This document shows, one piece after another, positions 27,461 through 36,913 of a stretch of 64,000 nucleotides of DNA. Position 1 is the first letter of the stretch. Each line of letters opens with the position of its first letter. The notes below the pieces were generated by a model. It was not told the DNA's origin. It ran no database searches and saw nothing but the letters and a program-made list of their open reading frames with translations. Location of the stretch: the NCBI GenBank assembly GCA_004791255.1, contig SRUQ01000006.1, positions 248,001-312,000 of the forward strand. Reading direction: 5' to 3'. Made by a program: the position numbers and the translations under genes. Source of the stretch: a bacterium M00.F.Ca.ET.205.01.1.1 (GTDB lineage Bacteria > Pseudomonadota > Alphaproteobacteria > Rhizobiales > Rhizobiaceae).

Positions 27461-27769
27461 ATGACCGAACTCAGCGACGAGCAGAAGCGCGACTTCGAGG
27501 CCGCCGCCTTTCGCCGGCTGGTCGAGCATTTGCGTGAACGCGGCGACGTGCAGAACATCGACCTGATGAATCTCGCCGGCTTCTGCCGCAACTGCCTGTC
27601 GAACTGGTACCGCGAAGCGGCCAATGCCGAGGGTGTCGATCTCTCCAAGGACCAATCGCGCGAGATCGTCTATGGCATGTCCTATGCCGACTGGCAGGCG
27701 CTGCATCAGACAGAGGCTGCCGACGCCAAGAAGGCCGAGTTCGAGACAAGGCGGCCCAGGGATCACTAG
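27461..27769 (+). CDS. DUF1244-family small protein
   Basis: 102 residues. ATG 27461 has GGAGG at ideal distance; ATG 27446 overlaps the previous stop and is less favoured. The signature NLAGFCRNCLSNWY with two cysteines and the preceding FRRLVEHLRER helix identify DUF1244, a widespread alphaproteobacterial family of unknown function. Operon partner of the amidohydrolase. Confidence 0.88.
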   Translation: MTELSDEQKRDFEAAAFRRLVEHLRERGDVQNIDLMNLAGFCRNCLSNWYREAANAEGVDLSKDQSREIVYGMSYADWQALHQTEAADAKKAEFETRRPRDH

Positions 27770-27810
27770 GTCAGCGGGTCGCTATAGGACAACATTGCGC
27801 GGCTTCGTCA

Positions 27811-27962
27811 TTCTAGGGCGAAGCAGTCGCGAAGCGACGTCGCGCAGGCCCTAGAATCCATGCCGCGACGCTCGCAAAGGGCACAACGGCTCAGAATGAA
27901 GGTCGTGCTCACCGGAGCCGGTTCTGCGCCGTAGCATCGCATAGACGTCCCGGCATGGATCC
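27811..27962. repeat. Rhizobial-style intergenic mosaic repeat
   Basis: The 391 bases between the DUF1244 gene and the MFS gene contain nested inverted repeats: TTCTAGGGC (27811-27819) with GCCCTAGAA (27848-27856), and ATCCATGCCG (27857-27866) with CGGCATGGAT (27953-27962). They surround GC-rich GAAGCGACG-type palindromes. The organisation is that of palindromic mosaic elements dispersed in rhizobial genomes (RIME-like). No gene was found inside. Confidence 0.75.
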
Positions 27963-28160
27963 TCGGGTCTGCGCCGCGTCGCTTCGCTCCTTGCTTCGCC
28001 CGTGGATGCTTCGGCCAATCTCCAACGTAATTAGCCCGACACGAACGGTCCCGTTCCTCTTTATCCCTTGGTCCAAGCATTTCCCCCGCCCCAATGCTTG
28101 ACTGAAAATTGAATCGATCTAATTTGCCGCCCAAAGCCATTTTTGGACCGGATTCGCCTG

Positions 28161-29336
28161 ATGAACCCGCAGAACGCCATGCAGACTGCCATTCACGGAC
28201 GATGGGCCGTGGCGGCCATTTTCCTCGCCAACGGCTTCCTGACCGGCAGCTGGGCGCCGCAGATCCCGGTGTTCCTGACCCGGCTCGATATCTCGAAATT
28301 CACGCTCGGCCTGCTGATCCTTTTGTTCGGCGCCGGCGCGGTCGCCGCCATGACCTGGTGCGGCCACCTGATCTCCAGACACGGTTCGCGCACGGTGCTG
28401 CGCTGGTTCGGCCTGTGCGGCAGCTTCGGCCTGCTGGTGGTGGCACTAGCGCCCAACGTGCCGCTGGCGGCCATCGCCATGTTCGTCTTCGGCGGCTCGA
28501 TCGGCGGCATGGATGTCGCCATGAACGCCAATGCGGTGGTGGTTGAACGGCGGCTGTCGCGCGCCATCATGTCGTCATCGCACGGCTTCTGGAGTCTCGG
28601 CGGCTTCGCCGGCGGCGGCCTCGGCGGCTTTGCCATCCAGACTTACGGCCACTTTGCCCATGCAGCTGTGGTGACGGCGCTCGCCTTCGCGGTGATCGCA
28701 CTGGCGGTCGGCTACCTCATTACCGAAGACAGGCCGCAGGCGGCCGGACATCGCAAATTCGCCCTGCCGGCGAACCCGCTGGTCTACCTCGTCGGGCTGA
28801 TGGCGCTGCTGTCGATGATTTCCGAGGGCGCGGTGCTCGACTGGGCGGCGCTGTATCTCAGGCAGGAACTCGGCGCCGACCTTGCCGTCGCCGGTCTTGC
28901 CTATGCCGCCTTCTCGGGCGTCATGGCGATCATGCGCTTCTTCGGCGACGGCGTGCGCAACCGCTTCGGCGCGGTGACGACGTTGCGCGGTTCGGCCATC
29001 GTCGCGGCCGCCGGCATGCTGGTCGCCGGCCTGTCGCCTTCGCCCTGGCTTGCCATATCGGCCTTCGCCCTGTGCGGCTTCGGCATCGCCAACATGGTGC
29101 CGATCATCTTTTCGGCCGGCGGCAACCAGGAAGGCATGTCATCGGGTACAGGCATGAGCGTCGTCACCACCATGGGTTACTCCGGCATATTGGTGGCGCC
29201 GTCGGCGATCGGCTTTGTCGCCGAACACTCCGGCTTCGGCCCGATCTTCGTCGCCATGTCGGTTTTGCTGATCGTGGTGCTTTTGATGGCCGGGCTTGCT
29301 CAGCGCGCCGAATTCGCGCCAGCGCCAGCCGAATAG
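28161..29336 (+). CDS. MFS transporter (YbjJ/fucose-permease-like)
   Basis: 391 residues, about twelve membrane helices. The loop GHLISRHGSRTVLRWFG between helices 2 and 3 is the major-facilitator signature, and the Gly-rich ASMSSSHGFWSLGGFAGGGLGG-like region fits the COG0738/YbjJ type of sugar or small-solute permease. Start ATG 28161; an upstream TTG at 28143 is less likely. Its 3' end overlaps the convergent LysR gene by 37 bases. The substrate is unknown. Confidence 0.88.
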   Translation: MNPQNAMQTAIHGRWAVAAIFLANGFLTGSWAPQIPVFLTRLDISKFTLGLLILLFGAGAVAAMTWCGHLISRHGSRTVLRWFGLCGSFGLLVVALAPNVPLAAIAMFVFGGSIGGMDVAMNANAVVVERRLSRAIMSSSHGFWSLGGFAGGGLGGFAIQTYGHFAHAAVVTALAFAVIALAVGYLITEDRPQAAGHRKFALPANPLVYLVGLMALLSMISEGAVLDWAALYLRQELGADLAVAGLAYAAFSGVMAIMRFFGDGVRNRFGAVTTLRGSAIVAAAGMLVAGLSPSPWLAISAFALCGFGIANMVPIIFSAGGNQEGMSSGTGMSVVTTMGYSGILVAPSAIGFVAEHSGFGPIFVAMSVLLIVVLLMAGLAQRAEFAPAPAE

Positions 29337-30208
29337 CGCCTCAGTTCCTCATAGAGAAAGTCCGCCACGCGACGGATGCGCACGCTGCTGCGCACGTCGC
29401 GGTGCATGGCCAGCCATACCGGCAGGCTTCGCAGCGGCAGGCCAGGCAGCAGCTTCTCCACCAGCGGGTCCCGGTCGGCGAGCGGCTCCTGGCCGAAACC
29501 AACGCCGTTTCCAGCCCGCACCGCCTCCCATAGAACGATCTGGTTATCGGCCCTGAAGCGGAAACTGCTGCGGGTGACCGGGATACCGAATTCGGCAAGG
29601 CCTCGGATTATCTCGTCGCTGCGGTCGAAGCCGATCAGCGCGTGGTCGACAAGATCGGTCGGCTGCAGCGGACGGCCACGCCGGTCGAGATAGGAGGTGG
29701 CCGCACAGGCGCAGAGCGCGATATCGCAGATCTTGCGCGCCACGAGTTCGTTCTGCGCCGGCTTGACCATACGGATGGCGATGTCGGCATCCCGCCGCAG
29801 CAGGTTCTCGACCTGGTTCGAGGCAACGATCTCGACTTCGATACTGGGCTCTTCGATGCCGAGCCGCGCCATCATCCGCGGCAGTACATAGGCCGCCACC
29901 ACTTCGCTGGCGGCGATGCGCACCGTGCCCTCGATCGCCTCGACCGAGCCCAATGCCAGCAATGAGAAGGCGCTCGCCTGCTCGCTGACCGACTTGCCTC
30001 GCTCGAAAAGCATGCTGCCGGCTTCCGTCATCTCATAGCCGCGCCTCCCGCGCCGAAACAGCGTGACGCCCAGCGCCTGTTCCAACTCCCCAATGTGACG
30101 GCCAAGCGTCGGCTGGCTGGCTGACAGTCTTCGCGCGGCAGCCGACAGGCTGCCGGTTTCGGCCACGGTGACGAAGCTCTTAATCAGGTTCCAGTCGATG
30201 TCTTTCAT
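29300..30208 (-). CDS. LysR-family transcriptional regulator
   Basis: 302 residues. The N-terminal helix-turn-helix (residues 5-63: SFVTVAETGSLSAAARRLSA, SQPTLGRHIGELE) is followed by the periplasmic-binding-like effector domain with Arg/Asp-rich DADIAIRMVKP. Divergent from the NAD-dependent epimerase-like gene, which it most likely regulates. The MFS tail overlaps its 3' end. Confidence 0.92.
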   Translation of the reverse strand: MKDIDWNLIKSFVTVAETGSLSAAARRLSASQPTLGRHIGELEQALGVTLFRRGRRGYEMTEAGSMLFERGKSVSEQASAFSLLALGSVEAIEGTVRIAASEVVAAYVLPRMMARLGIEEPSIEVEIVASNQVENLLRRDADIAIRMVKPAQNELVARKICDIALCACAATSYLDRRGRPLQPTDLVDHALIGFDRSDEIIRGLAEFGIPVTRSSFRFRADNQIVLWEAVRAGNGVGFGQEPLADRDPLVEKLLPGLPLRSLPVWLAMHRDVRSSVRIRRVADFLYEELRRYSAGAGANSAR

Positions 30209-30220
30209 TCAATACTGAAT
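30207..30220. promoter_or_regulatory. Putative LysR-type operator overlapping the regulator's start codon
   Basis: ATTCA-ATAC-TGAAT, perfect five-base arms, conforms to the T-N11-A LysR box pattern. It covers the first codon of the regulator gene and lies 84 bases before the divergent epimerase gene. Confidence 0.5.
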
Positions 30221-30303
30221 ATCAAAACTGCACACATGGTCAATTTCAATTCACCGGTGAGGCAATCATATTTGGGCTGCAAACACGAACACGGAGACGA
30301 AAA

Positions 30304-31263
30304 ATGACCAAGATCGCAATTCTCGGTGCCAACGGACGGCTCGGCCGCGTCGTCGCCAAAGCCTTCATCGACGCCGGCTACGACGTCCGCGCGATTACCC
30401 GCAACGGCAAGCTGCCGGCCGAACTCAAGGGCGCCAGCGCCATGGCTGGCGACGCGCTGGACCGCGAGGCGCTGATCCGCGCCACCGAGGGTGTCGACAT
30501 CATCTTCAACGGCCTGAACCCCATCTACACCGACTGGGGCAAGTGCCTGCCGATGGCCGAGAATGTGATGGCCGCCTGCCATGCCAACGGCGCGCTGCAT
30601 CTGTTTCCCGGCACCGTCTACAATTACGGCTCGCCGATGCCGGCGGTCATATCGGAAGAGACGCCGTTCCACCCGACGACCGAGAAGGGCCGCATCCGCT
30701 GCGCCATGGAAGAGCTGTTTCGCCGCGAGGCTGAGGCGGGCCGCGTCCGCACCATTCTTCTGCGCGCCGGCGATTTCTTCGGCGGCACCGGCAGCGGCTC
30801 CTGGTTCGACCTGGTTGTCGCCGCCAAGATCAGCAAGGGCGTCTACACCGCACCGGGCCCGGTCGACCTCGTGCACGAATGGGCTTATCTGCCTGATTTC
30901 GCCGTGGGGTTCGTCGCGCTGACCCGCAATCTCGACAAGCTCGGCTTCTACGAGGCGCTGAACTTCCCCGGCCATGCCGTCACCGATCTTGAGATCAAGG
31001 CCGCCGCCGAGAAGGCTGTTGGCCGTCAGTTGAAGATGACCGCGATGCCCTGGTGGGTGTTGCGCGCCGGCAGCCCGTTCGTGGCCATGTGGCGCGAGAT
31101 CGTCTCGATGTCGTACCTGCGCTTCGAGCCGCACCAACTGACGTCGACGCGCCTGGAAGGCATCATCGGCGAAATCCCTCATACGCCGCTGGAGCAGGCT
31201 GTCGCCGATGCCCTCAGGGATATCGGCGTCGCCACCGTGGGCGGCGTTCCGAAAGCTGCTTGA
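30304..31263 (+). CDS. NAD(P)-dependent epimerase/NmrA-like oxidoreductase
   Basis: 319 residues, atypical short-chain dehydrogenase fold. The cofactor motif GANGRLGRVV lies at residues 8-17 and an extended fold follows (GDALDREALIRATEGVDIIFN, GTVYNYG, RAGDFFGG). The catalytic YxxxK is not clear: the Tyr of VYNYG is not followed by the normal Lys spacing, so the enzyme may be an NmrA/isoflavone-reductase-like redox sensor or reductase rather than a true epimerase. Divergent LysR control is likely. Confidence 0.82.
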   Translation: MTKIAILGANGRLGRVVAKAFIDAGYDVRAITRNGKLPAELKGASAMAGDALDREALIRATEGVDIIFNGLNPIYTDWGKCLPMAENVMAACHANGALHLFPGTVYNYGSPMPAVISEETPFHPTTEKGRIRCAMEELFRREAEAGRVRTILLRAGDFFGGTGSGSWFDLVVAAKISKGVYTAPGPVDLVHEWAYLPDFAVGFVALTRNLDKLGFYEALNFPGHAVTDLEIKAAAEKAVGRQLKMTAMPWWVLRAGSPFVAMWREIVSMSYLRFEPHQLTSTRLEGIIGEIPHTPLEQAVADALRDIGVATVGGVPKAA

Positions 31264-31270
31264 TTAGCGA

Positions 31271-31429
31271 TCAAAGCCGCCCCATCAGCAGCAAGACGAG
31301 CACCACCACCAGCACCACGCCGAGAATGCCTGACGGCCCGTAGCCCCAGGAGCGCGAATGCGGCCAGGCCGGCACCGCGCCGATGAGGACGAGGATCAGG
31401 ACGATGATGACGATGGTGGTGACCGGCAT
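31271..31429 (-). CDS. 52-residue membrane protein, DUF3309 family
   Basis: Very small protein: a hydrophobic helix (TTIVIIVLILVLIGAVPAWP), a short polar Ser/Trp/Gly-Tyr turn and a second hydrophobic helix (GILGVVLVVVLVLLLMGRL). This is the DUF3309 hairpin seen in many alpha- and betaproteobacteria; function unknown. ATG 31429 opens the first helix and there is no room for a longer coding region. A dense array of CAATGC motifs stands directly upstream. Confidence 0.85.
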   Translation of the reverse strand: MPVTTIVIIVLILVLIGAVPAWPHSRSWGYGPSGILGVVLVVVLVLLLMGRL

Positions 31430-31447
31430 GAGAAAACTCCGCGCCTT

Positions 31448-31520
31448 GCATTGCGCCGAGACAATGCTTCGCCCCGGGACAATGCCCTTGCATTGTTCCC
31501 GACCAATGCAAGCATTGGTC
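31448..31520. repeat. CAATGC/GCATTG motif cluster upstream of the DUF3309 gene
   Basis: Six copies of the hexamer CAATGC occur in about 73 bases in alternating orientation. They include the perfect palindrome GACCAATGC-AA-GCATTGGTC (31501-31520) and the near palindrome GGGACAATGC-N4-GCATTGTTCCC. The block begins 19 bases before the DUF3309 start. It could be a multi-site operator or form nested hairpins in the transcript leader. Confidence 0.7.
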
Positions 31521-31537
31521 GTAGGGAGGAAATGCAG

Positions 31538-31564
31538 AGGCCGCCCGGTTGTTCCGGACGGCCT
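31538..31564 (-). terminator. Intrinsic terminator of the RND efflux operon
   Basis: AGGCCG(C)CCGG-loop-CCGG(A)CGGCCT hairpin with one internal mismatch, 25 bases past the pump gene stop. On the + strand it is followed by TTGTC; on the minus strand the run is weaker. Placed where the leftward operon must end. Confidence 0.55.
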
Positions 31565-31588
31565 TTGTCGTTCATGCAGGAAAGCTGC

Positions 31589-34500
31589 CTACTCGGCCGC
31601 CTTCGGGAAGGCGATCGCGGGCTCGGCGTCGGACGCCGGGACATCCGACGAAATCTGGCCCTTGCCGCGTCGGAATATGCGGCGGAAAAACGCGTAGAAG
31701 CGGCTGTTCTTGCTGCGAGTGAAGATCATCAGCATCGACGGCGTCACCACCAGCGTCAGCAAGGTGGCGAAGGACAGGCCGAACACGATCGCCGAGGACA
31801 GCGAAATCCACCACTGCGTCGACGGCGCGTTGATCGTCGTCTCGTGATGGAAGATTTCAAGGCCAAGACCGAAGGCGATCGGCAACACGCCCAGGATCGC
31901 CGACACGGCGGTCAGCACCACCGGACGGGCGCGCTCGCGGCATGTCTGCAGCACCGCATCCATCTTGTCCCAGCCCTCTTCGCGCAGCCGGTCATAGGTG
32001 TCGATCAGCACGATGTTGTTGTTCACCACCACGCCGGCCAGCGCAATGACGCCGATGCCTGACATGACGATGCCGAACGCCTCGCCTGTCAGAAGCAGGC
32101 CGAGGAACACGCCGATCGTCGCCATGACCACGCAGGATAGAACCAGAAGCACGCTGGTGAACTTGTTGAACTGCATCAGCAGCACCAGGAAGATCAGGAA
32201 GATCGCCGCACCGAAGGCCTTGCCGAGGAAAGCGCTGGCTTCCGCACTGTCCTCGTTCGACCCCGCCAGCTTCCAGCGTATGCCGTTGTCGAGCTTCATG
32301 TCGGTGACCGCCTTGGTGACCTCCGCCTGCACCGCCGCGACCTGAGTACCGGCGCTGACATTGGCCTGGACGACCACCGTTCGCGCGCTATCGATGCGGT
32401 TGAGGATGCCGACCGTCGGCTCTGGCTTGCGCACGACGAAATTCGAGATCGGCACCGAGCCTTGCGAGGTCTGCACCCTGAGTTCGTCCAGCGTCGATAG
32501 CGTGCGACGGTCTTCGGGCAGGCGCAGCCGGATATCGACGGCGTCATCGGCGCCGGCAGGACGGTATTCCGACAGCTTCAACCCGTTGGTCACCAGTTGC
32601 ACCACCGTGCCGACCGCAGTCGGACTGATGCCATATTGCGCCGCCTTGGCGCGGTCGACTTCGAGCGCCCAGTCGACACCGGGCGGCGGCAGGCCGTCGG
32701 AAATATCGATGACGCCTGGTACCTTGGCAATGCGCGCAGCGACAGCCCGGGCCTGATCGTCGAGGCCCTTGGGGTCGACGGCGGAAAGCCTGATCTGGAT
32801 CGCCTTGCCGGTCGGCGGGCCGGCTTCCGGCACGCGGACCTCGACATCGACGCCGGGAATGCCTGCCATGACGGCGCGAAGCTCGTCCAGGATCTGGTTC
32901 GCCGACTTCCGCTCGCGCCAATCGATGAACTCATACTGGATGACGCCGACGACGTCCTCGGGCACATCCTGGCCGCCACCCTGCGTCTTGCCAACGCGGG
33001 TGTAGACCGATTTCACGCCGGGCCAGCCGAGCAGCCGGTTTTCCGCGATCTTGGTCGCCGTATCCATCTCGGCCAGCGAGAGGTTGCCGCGGGCGTGCAC
33101 ATAGAGCAGGCCGTAATCGGGCTCGACGCTGGGGAAGAACTCGACACCCGCGCCATATTTCGAATAGGCGAAGCCGACGCCGGTCAGCAAGACCGCGGTC
33201 AGCACCAGCACCGTGATGGGGAAGCGCACCGCCTGCTTGACCAGCGCCATGTACCAGCCGTCGCGATTGGCATCATCATGATGGGCAGGCGGCTTGGCGA
33301 AGATCGCACCCAGCGTCGGCGCGAACACCAGCGCATAGAGCATCGAGGCCGACAGCGTGACGATCAGCGTGATCGGCATGTATTTCATGAAATCGCCGAT
33401 GATGCCGGGCCAGAACAGAAGCGGCGAGAAGGCCGCGATGCGCGTCATCGTCGCGGCGATCACCGGACCGGCCATGCGCTTCGCGGCCAGCGTGAAGGCT
33501 TCCGCCTTCGGCATGCCTTCGGCCATGCGCCGCTCGGCGAATTCGGTGACGATGATGGCATCGTCGACCAGCATGCCAACCGCCAGGATGAGGCTGAACA
33601 GCACGATCATGTTGATCGTATAGCCCATCATGGCGAGCAGCAGGATGCCGATCAGGAAGGATGAGGGGATGGCAAGTCCGATCAGCAGCGAGGCACGGCC
33701 GGACAGCGCATAGAGGATGACGATGAACACCAGGATGACGGCGATCATCACGTGGTTCTGCAGGTCGCCAAGCAACTGGTTGACGAAGACCGACTTGTCC
33801 TGCGTGTAGGTGACGTTCATGCCTTCCGGCATCGTCTTGACGAAGGCATCGGACACCTCCCTGACCTTGGTCAGCGTGTCGATCAGGTTGGCGCCGATGC
33901 GTTTCTTGACTTCGATGGCAATGGCCGGCTTGCCGTTGAGGCGCGTGATCGTCTCGGCGTCCTTGAAGGTCGAACGGATGGTGGCGATGTCCTTGGCCTG
34001 CACCACGGCGTTGGGCGTGGCGACGACCGGCAGATTGGCGACGTCTTCCGGCGTCTCGATCAGCGACGGTACCTTGACCGCGTATTTGCCTTCCGAACCT
34101 TCAAGATTGCCGGCGGCGACCAGGCTGTTCGAGGCCCCAACCCCTTGCATGACCTGATCGAGCTGCAGTCCGTAGGACGACAGCTTCATCGGATCGATGA
34201 CGACTTCGACGAGATCGTCGCGCGAGCCCTGCAGCGAGCCTTCCAGCACGCCGGGCACTTCCTCGATGCGGTCGCGCAATTCACGCGCGGCTGATGTCAG
34301 CACGCGCTCGGGCAATTCGCCCGACAGCGTCACGACGAGGACGGGAAATTCGGAGATGTTGACTTCGGTGACGACAGGCTCTTCGGCCGCCTGCGGCAGG
34401 TCGGCCTTGCCGTCCTGCACCTTGGAACGCGTATCCTGCAGCGCGGTGGCGAGGTTGGTCTGCGGCTGGAACTCGACCAGCACATAGCCGCCGCCCTGGA

Positions 34501-34753
34501 AGGCGGCCGAGCGCATTTCCTTGAGGCCCTTCAGGCTCTTCAGCTTGCTCTCCATGGGCCGCAGCAGAAGGCGCTCGGAATCCTCCGGCGAAATGCCCTG
34601 ATAGATCAGGCTGACATACATCATCGGAATCGGAACATCGGGTTCCGCTTCCTTCGGTGTCGACTCATACGCAACCCAACCCGCCAGCAGCAGGAAGACC
34701 AGAACCGAAATGGTCAGGCGGGCATTGTTGATCGCGAGTTTGACGATATCCAT
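31589..34753 (-). CDS. RND-family multidrug efflux pump subunit
   Basis: 1054-residue inner-membrane pump of the HAE/AcrB type. It has an N-terminal helix (LTISVLVFLLLAGWVAYEST), two large periplasmic domains (about 35-340 and 565-860) and two sets of hydrophobic helices. Signature segments are EAEPDVPIPMMYVS, a middle AVGMLVDDAIIVTEFAERRM helix carrying the conserved proton-relay acids and the terminal GVVVNNNIVLIDTYDRLREEG. It is the second gene of an operon with its adaptor. No outer-membrane channel gene is adjacent, so a distant TolC-like partner is probably shared. Confidence 0.95.
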   Translation of the reverse strand: MDIVKLAINNARLTISVLVFLLLAGWVAYESTPKEAEPDVPIPMMYVSLIYQGISPEDSERLLLRPMESKLKSLKGLKEMRSAAFQGGGYVLVEFQPQTNLATALQDTRSKVQDGKADLPQAAEEPVVTEVNISEFPVLVVTLSGELPERVLTSAARELRDRIEEVPGVLEGSLQGSRDDLVEVVIDPMKLSSYGLQLDQVMQGVGASNSLVAAGNLEGSEGKYAVKVPSLIETPEDVANLPVVATPNAVVQAKDIATIRSTFKDAETITRLNGKPAIAIEVKKRIGANLIDTLTKVREVSDAFVKTMPEGMNVTYTQDKSVFVNQLLGDLQNHVMIAVILVFIVILYALSGRASLLIGLAIPSSFLIGILLLAMMGYTINMIVLFSLILAVGMLVDDAIIVTEFAERRMAEGMPKAEAFTLAAKRMAGPVIAATMTRIAAFSPLLFWPGIIGDFMKYMPITLIVTLSASMLYALVFAPTLGAIFAKPPAHHDDANRDGWYMALVKQAVRFPITVLVLTAVLLTGVGFAYSKYGAGVEFFPSVEPDYGLLYVHARGNLSLAEMDTATKIAENRLLGWPGVKSVYTRVGKTQGGGQDVPEDVVGVIQYEFIDWRERKSANQILDELRAVMAGIPGVDVEVRVPEAGPPTGKAIQIRLSAVDPKGLDDQARAVAARIAKVPGVIDISDGLPPPGVDWALEVDRAKAAQYGISPTAVGTVVQLVTNGLKLSEYRPAGADDAVDIRLRLPEDRRTLSTLDELRVQTSQGSVPISNFVVRKPEPTVGILNRIDSARTVVVQANVSAGTQVAAVQAEVTKAVTDMKLDNGIRWKLAGSNEDSAEASAFLGKAFGAAIFLIFLVLLMQFNKFTSVLLVLSCVVMATIGVFLGLLLTGEAFGIVMSGIGVIALAGVVVNNNIVLIDTYDRLREEGWDKMDAVLQTCRERARPVVLTAVSAILGVLPIAFGLGLEIFHHETTINAPSTQWWISLSSAIVFGLSFATLLTLVVTPSMLMIFTRSKNSRFYAFFRRIFRRGKGQISSDVPASDAEPAIAFPKAAE

Positions 34754-34835
34754 TGGCTAACGCCTATTCTCAAGATTTCAGGAGCGGCATTGCAGCCGGT
34801 TGTCCCCGCCCAGGGCCATCCGTCGCAAGCTCGTG

Positions 34836-36011
34836 CTACTGCGTACCCGCAGTCGCTTCGCCCAACAGTTTCTGGATGGTCGCCTGGTCGGCTTCGACCG
34901 GCTTGACCACGTCGCCTTCCTTGACCAGTTCCTGGCCGGCGACGATGACGCGGGCATCGGCGGGGATGCCGCCAAGCACCAGACCCCTGGGCGAGTCGTC
35001 GACCAGGTCGATCGGGAAGAACACCACCTTGTTGTTCTTGTCGACGGCGCGGATGCCAAGGTCGCCCTTGTCGCCGAGCGTCACCACCGAGCGCGGCAGC
35101 ATGACGGCATCGGTGGGCTGCGCGCTGAGTGCAATCTCGGCCGTCATGCCGGCCGGCACCGAGCCATCGCCATTGGGAATGGCAACCTCGACGCGGAAGG
35201 TGCGGGTGGCCGACGATGCGTCGCGGCTGATGTAGCGCACGGTGCCTTCGACGGTCTGGCCGCTGACCAGCCGAACGCCGGCCTTGTCACCAATCTTGAG
35301 ATAGCCGAGATCGCGCTCGCTGATCTCGCCGCGGGCGATGACCGGATCGAGCTTGAGGATGGTCGCCACTTCGCCGCCCTGCATGACCGAGCTGCCAAGC
35401 TCCACCGGCACCCGGTCGATGACGCCGTCGAAGGGCGCCTTGACCTCGTTGCGGTCGAGCTCGGCCTGCGCGGTATCCAGCTGGGATTGCGCCTGGGTCA
35501 GGTTGGAGCGGGCGGTGTCAAGCTGGAGCTTGGGCAGATTGCCTGTCTTGGCCAGCCGCTCGGCGGCATCGAGCTCGGCCTTGCGCTGCGCCACGAGCTG
35601 CTTGGCATTGTCGACCATCGAGATCTTTTCCTCGGCGGCGAGCATCAGCACCAGGTCGCCGGTCTTGACGTGATCGCCCTGCTTGACCGGCAGCTTGTCG
35701 ATGACACCGGCGACGCGGGTTGCCAGCACCGCGCGCTTGTCGGCCTCGGTCAGGCCTGAAATACGGATGGCGCGCGCATAGGTTTTGCGCGGCGGCGTCA
35801 CCACAGCAACGGTCCGCAACGGAGCCTTCGGCTCGGCTTCCGCCGCCTTCGGCTTGCTCGCGTCCGGCGCCTTGCCCTGGTCGACTTCGGCCGCCTTGGC
35901 CTTGTTGGCCGCTACGCTGCCGACCGACGAGAATTCGCCTGTCCCCATCCATGCCGCGAAACCAATGAGCACAACAATGGCTGCAAGCTTGTGAAACCTG
36001 ATTCTCGGCAT
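34836..36011 (-). CDS. Efflux RND transporter periplasmic adaptor (membrane fusion protein)
   Basis: 391 residues from ATG 36011 (MPRIRFHKLAAIVVLIGFAA), giving an N-terminal anchor; in-frame starts to 36101 are open. After a charged linker (residues 40-65) comes a lipoyl/barrel-sandwich domain (GVIDKLPVKQGDHVKTGDLVLML and APFDGVIDRVPVELG) interrupted by a coiled coil (about 125-175), then a beta-barrel and a membrane-proximal domain. The pump gene follows 82 bases downstream on the same strand. No TetR or other regulator adjoins it. Confidence 0.92.
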   Translation of the reverse strand: MPRIRFHKLAAIVVLIGFAAWMGTGEFSSVGSVAANKAKAAEVDQGKAPDASKPKAAEAEPKAPLRTVAVVTPPRKTYARAIRISGLTEADKRAVLATRVAGVIDKLPVKQGDHVKTGDLVLMLAAEEKISMVDNAKQLVAQRKAELDAAERLAKTGNLPKLQLDTARSNLTQAQSQLDTAQAELDRNEVKAPFDGVIDRVPVELGSSVMQGGEVATILKLDPVIARGEISERDLGYLKIGDKAGVRLVSGQTVEGTVRYISRDASSATRTFRVEVAIPNGDGSVPAGMTAEIALSAQPTDAVMLPRSVVTLGDKGDLGIRAVDKNNKVVFFPIDLVDDSPRGLVLGGIPADARVIVAGQELVKEGDVVKPVEADQATIQKLLGEATAGTQ

Positions 36012-36913
36012 CGTCGTTTTTTCCGTTGCGGGTTCGGCCAGCACCGCGCCTTCATGGCGTGGGCGCGTCGCCGATATGGGTGCGCGCCTGACCGGGTTCA
36101 AATTGCCGTGATCGGCGAGCGCGTTTCTACATCAAAGTTGCACCGCAATATAGTCCGAAAGTTGCAGCAGCATTGCGTAGCCGGGCAAGGTGTGGCCGCC
36201 GCGAAACTGTTCTCGATCTGCTAAAATACCAGCTCAGCGAACTCGCAGCCTATTCACGACCCGCCTTTACTGCCCAACCCCGACCGACCGATCCGCCATC
36301 GCCGACCCGGCAGCGCGATCCTCCCCGAAATACAGCCACAATCGCCCGCTCGATTCTTTATCCGAATGAGAATCTTGACCGACAAGCCAGGTCATTCTCG
36401 GTCAGCGACACCATCCGACCCAGGAGTCGGGGGTACAGACCAAACCATTGAAATAGCGTGCTAAATTTCAAGGATACACCAATCCGGCTGGCTGCCCGAA
36501 GCCAATTCATTGACATAGAAACTGGTGTCGAGAGCGTCGATACCCATGGCACCGCACTGTCTGGAACCGGCGTCGCCCATCGGTTCGCGACGTGACCACC
36601 AGGCACGGTGCGGCTGAGGAAACTCAGAGTATTTCCTGTGTCATTCGCAGGAGTGGCGTCGGCGTTCCGCTCGTCAGTTTCCAGCAATACTGTGCGACAG
36701 CGCGCGGCCGCGTCGGGGACGTTGGTGGCAGCAGGCGTCAGCATGATGAAGCATTCCCCACACGCGAAGGTTGTCGCCTTGCCGGATCGCCCTAGCCGAT
36801 ACTCCGATTTCCGGAAAACCTCGCGGATCGTCCTGATCGATCCGACCTTTTCGCGCGATAGCCGGGCAGCGCCTGATGCAGATCGGCTATCGCCCCTTCG
36901 GCACCTGGCGGGT
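36012..36913. other. 0.9-kb weakly coding gap upstream of the efflux operon
   Basis: 902 bases with lower G+C in the middle (about 36240-36660) and no persuasive gene. One leftward frame (start about 36744, stop 36358, 128 residues) is open but reads as low-similarity Ser/Thr-rich sequence. A rightward reading at 36472-36590 contains a subtilase-like THGTALSG tetrad and then stops. The region may hold a decayed gene plus the efflux promoter; nothing firmer can be said. Confidence 0.5.
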
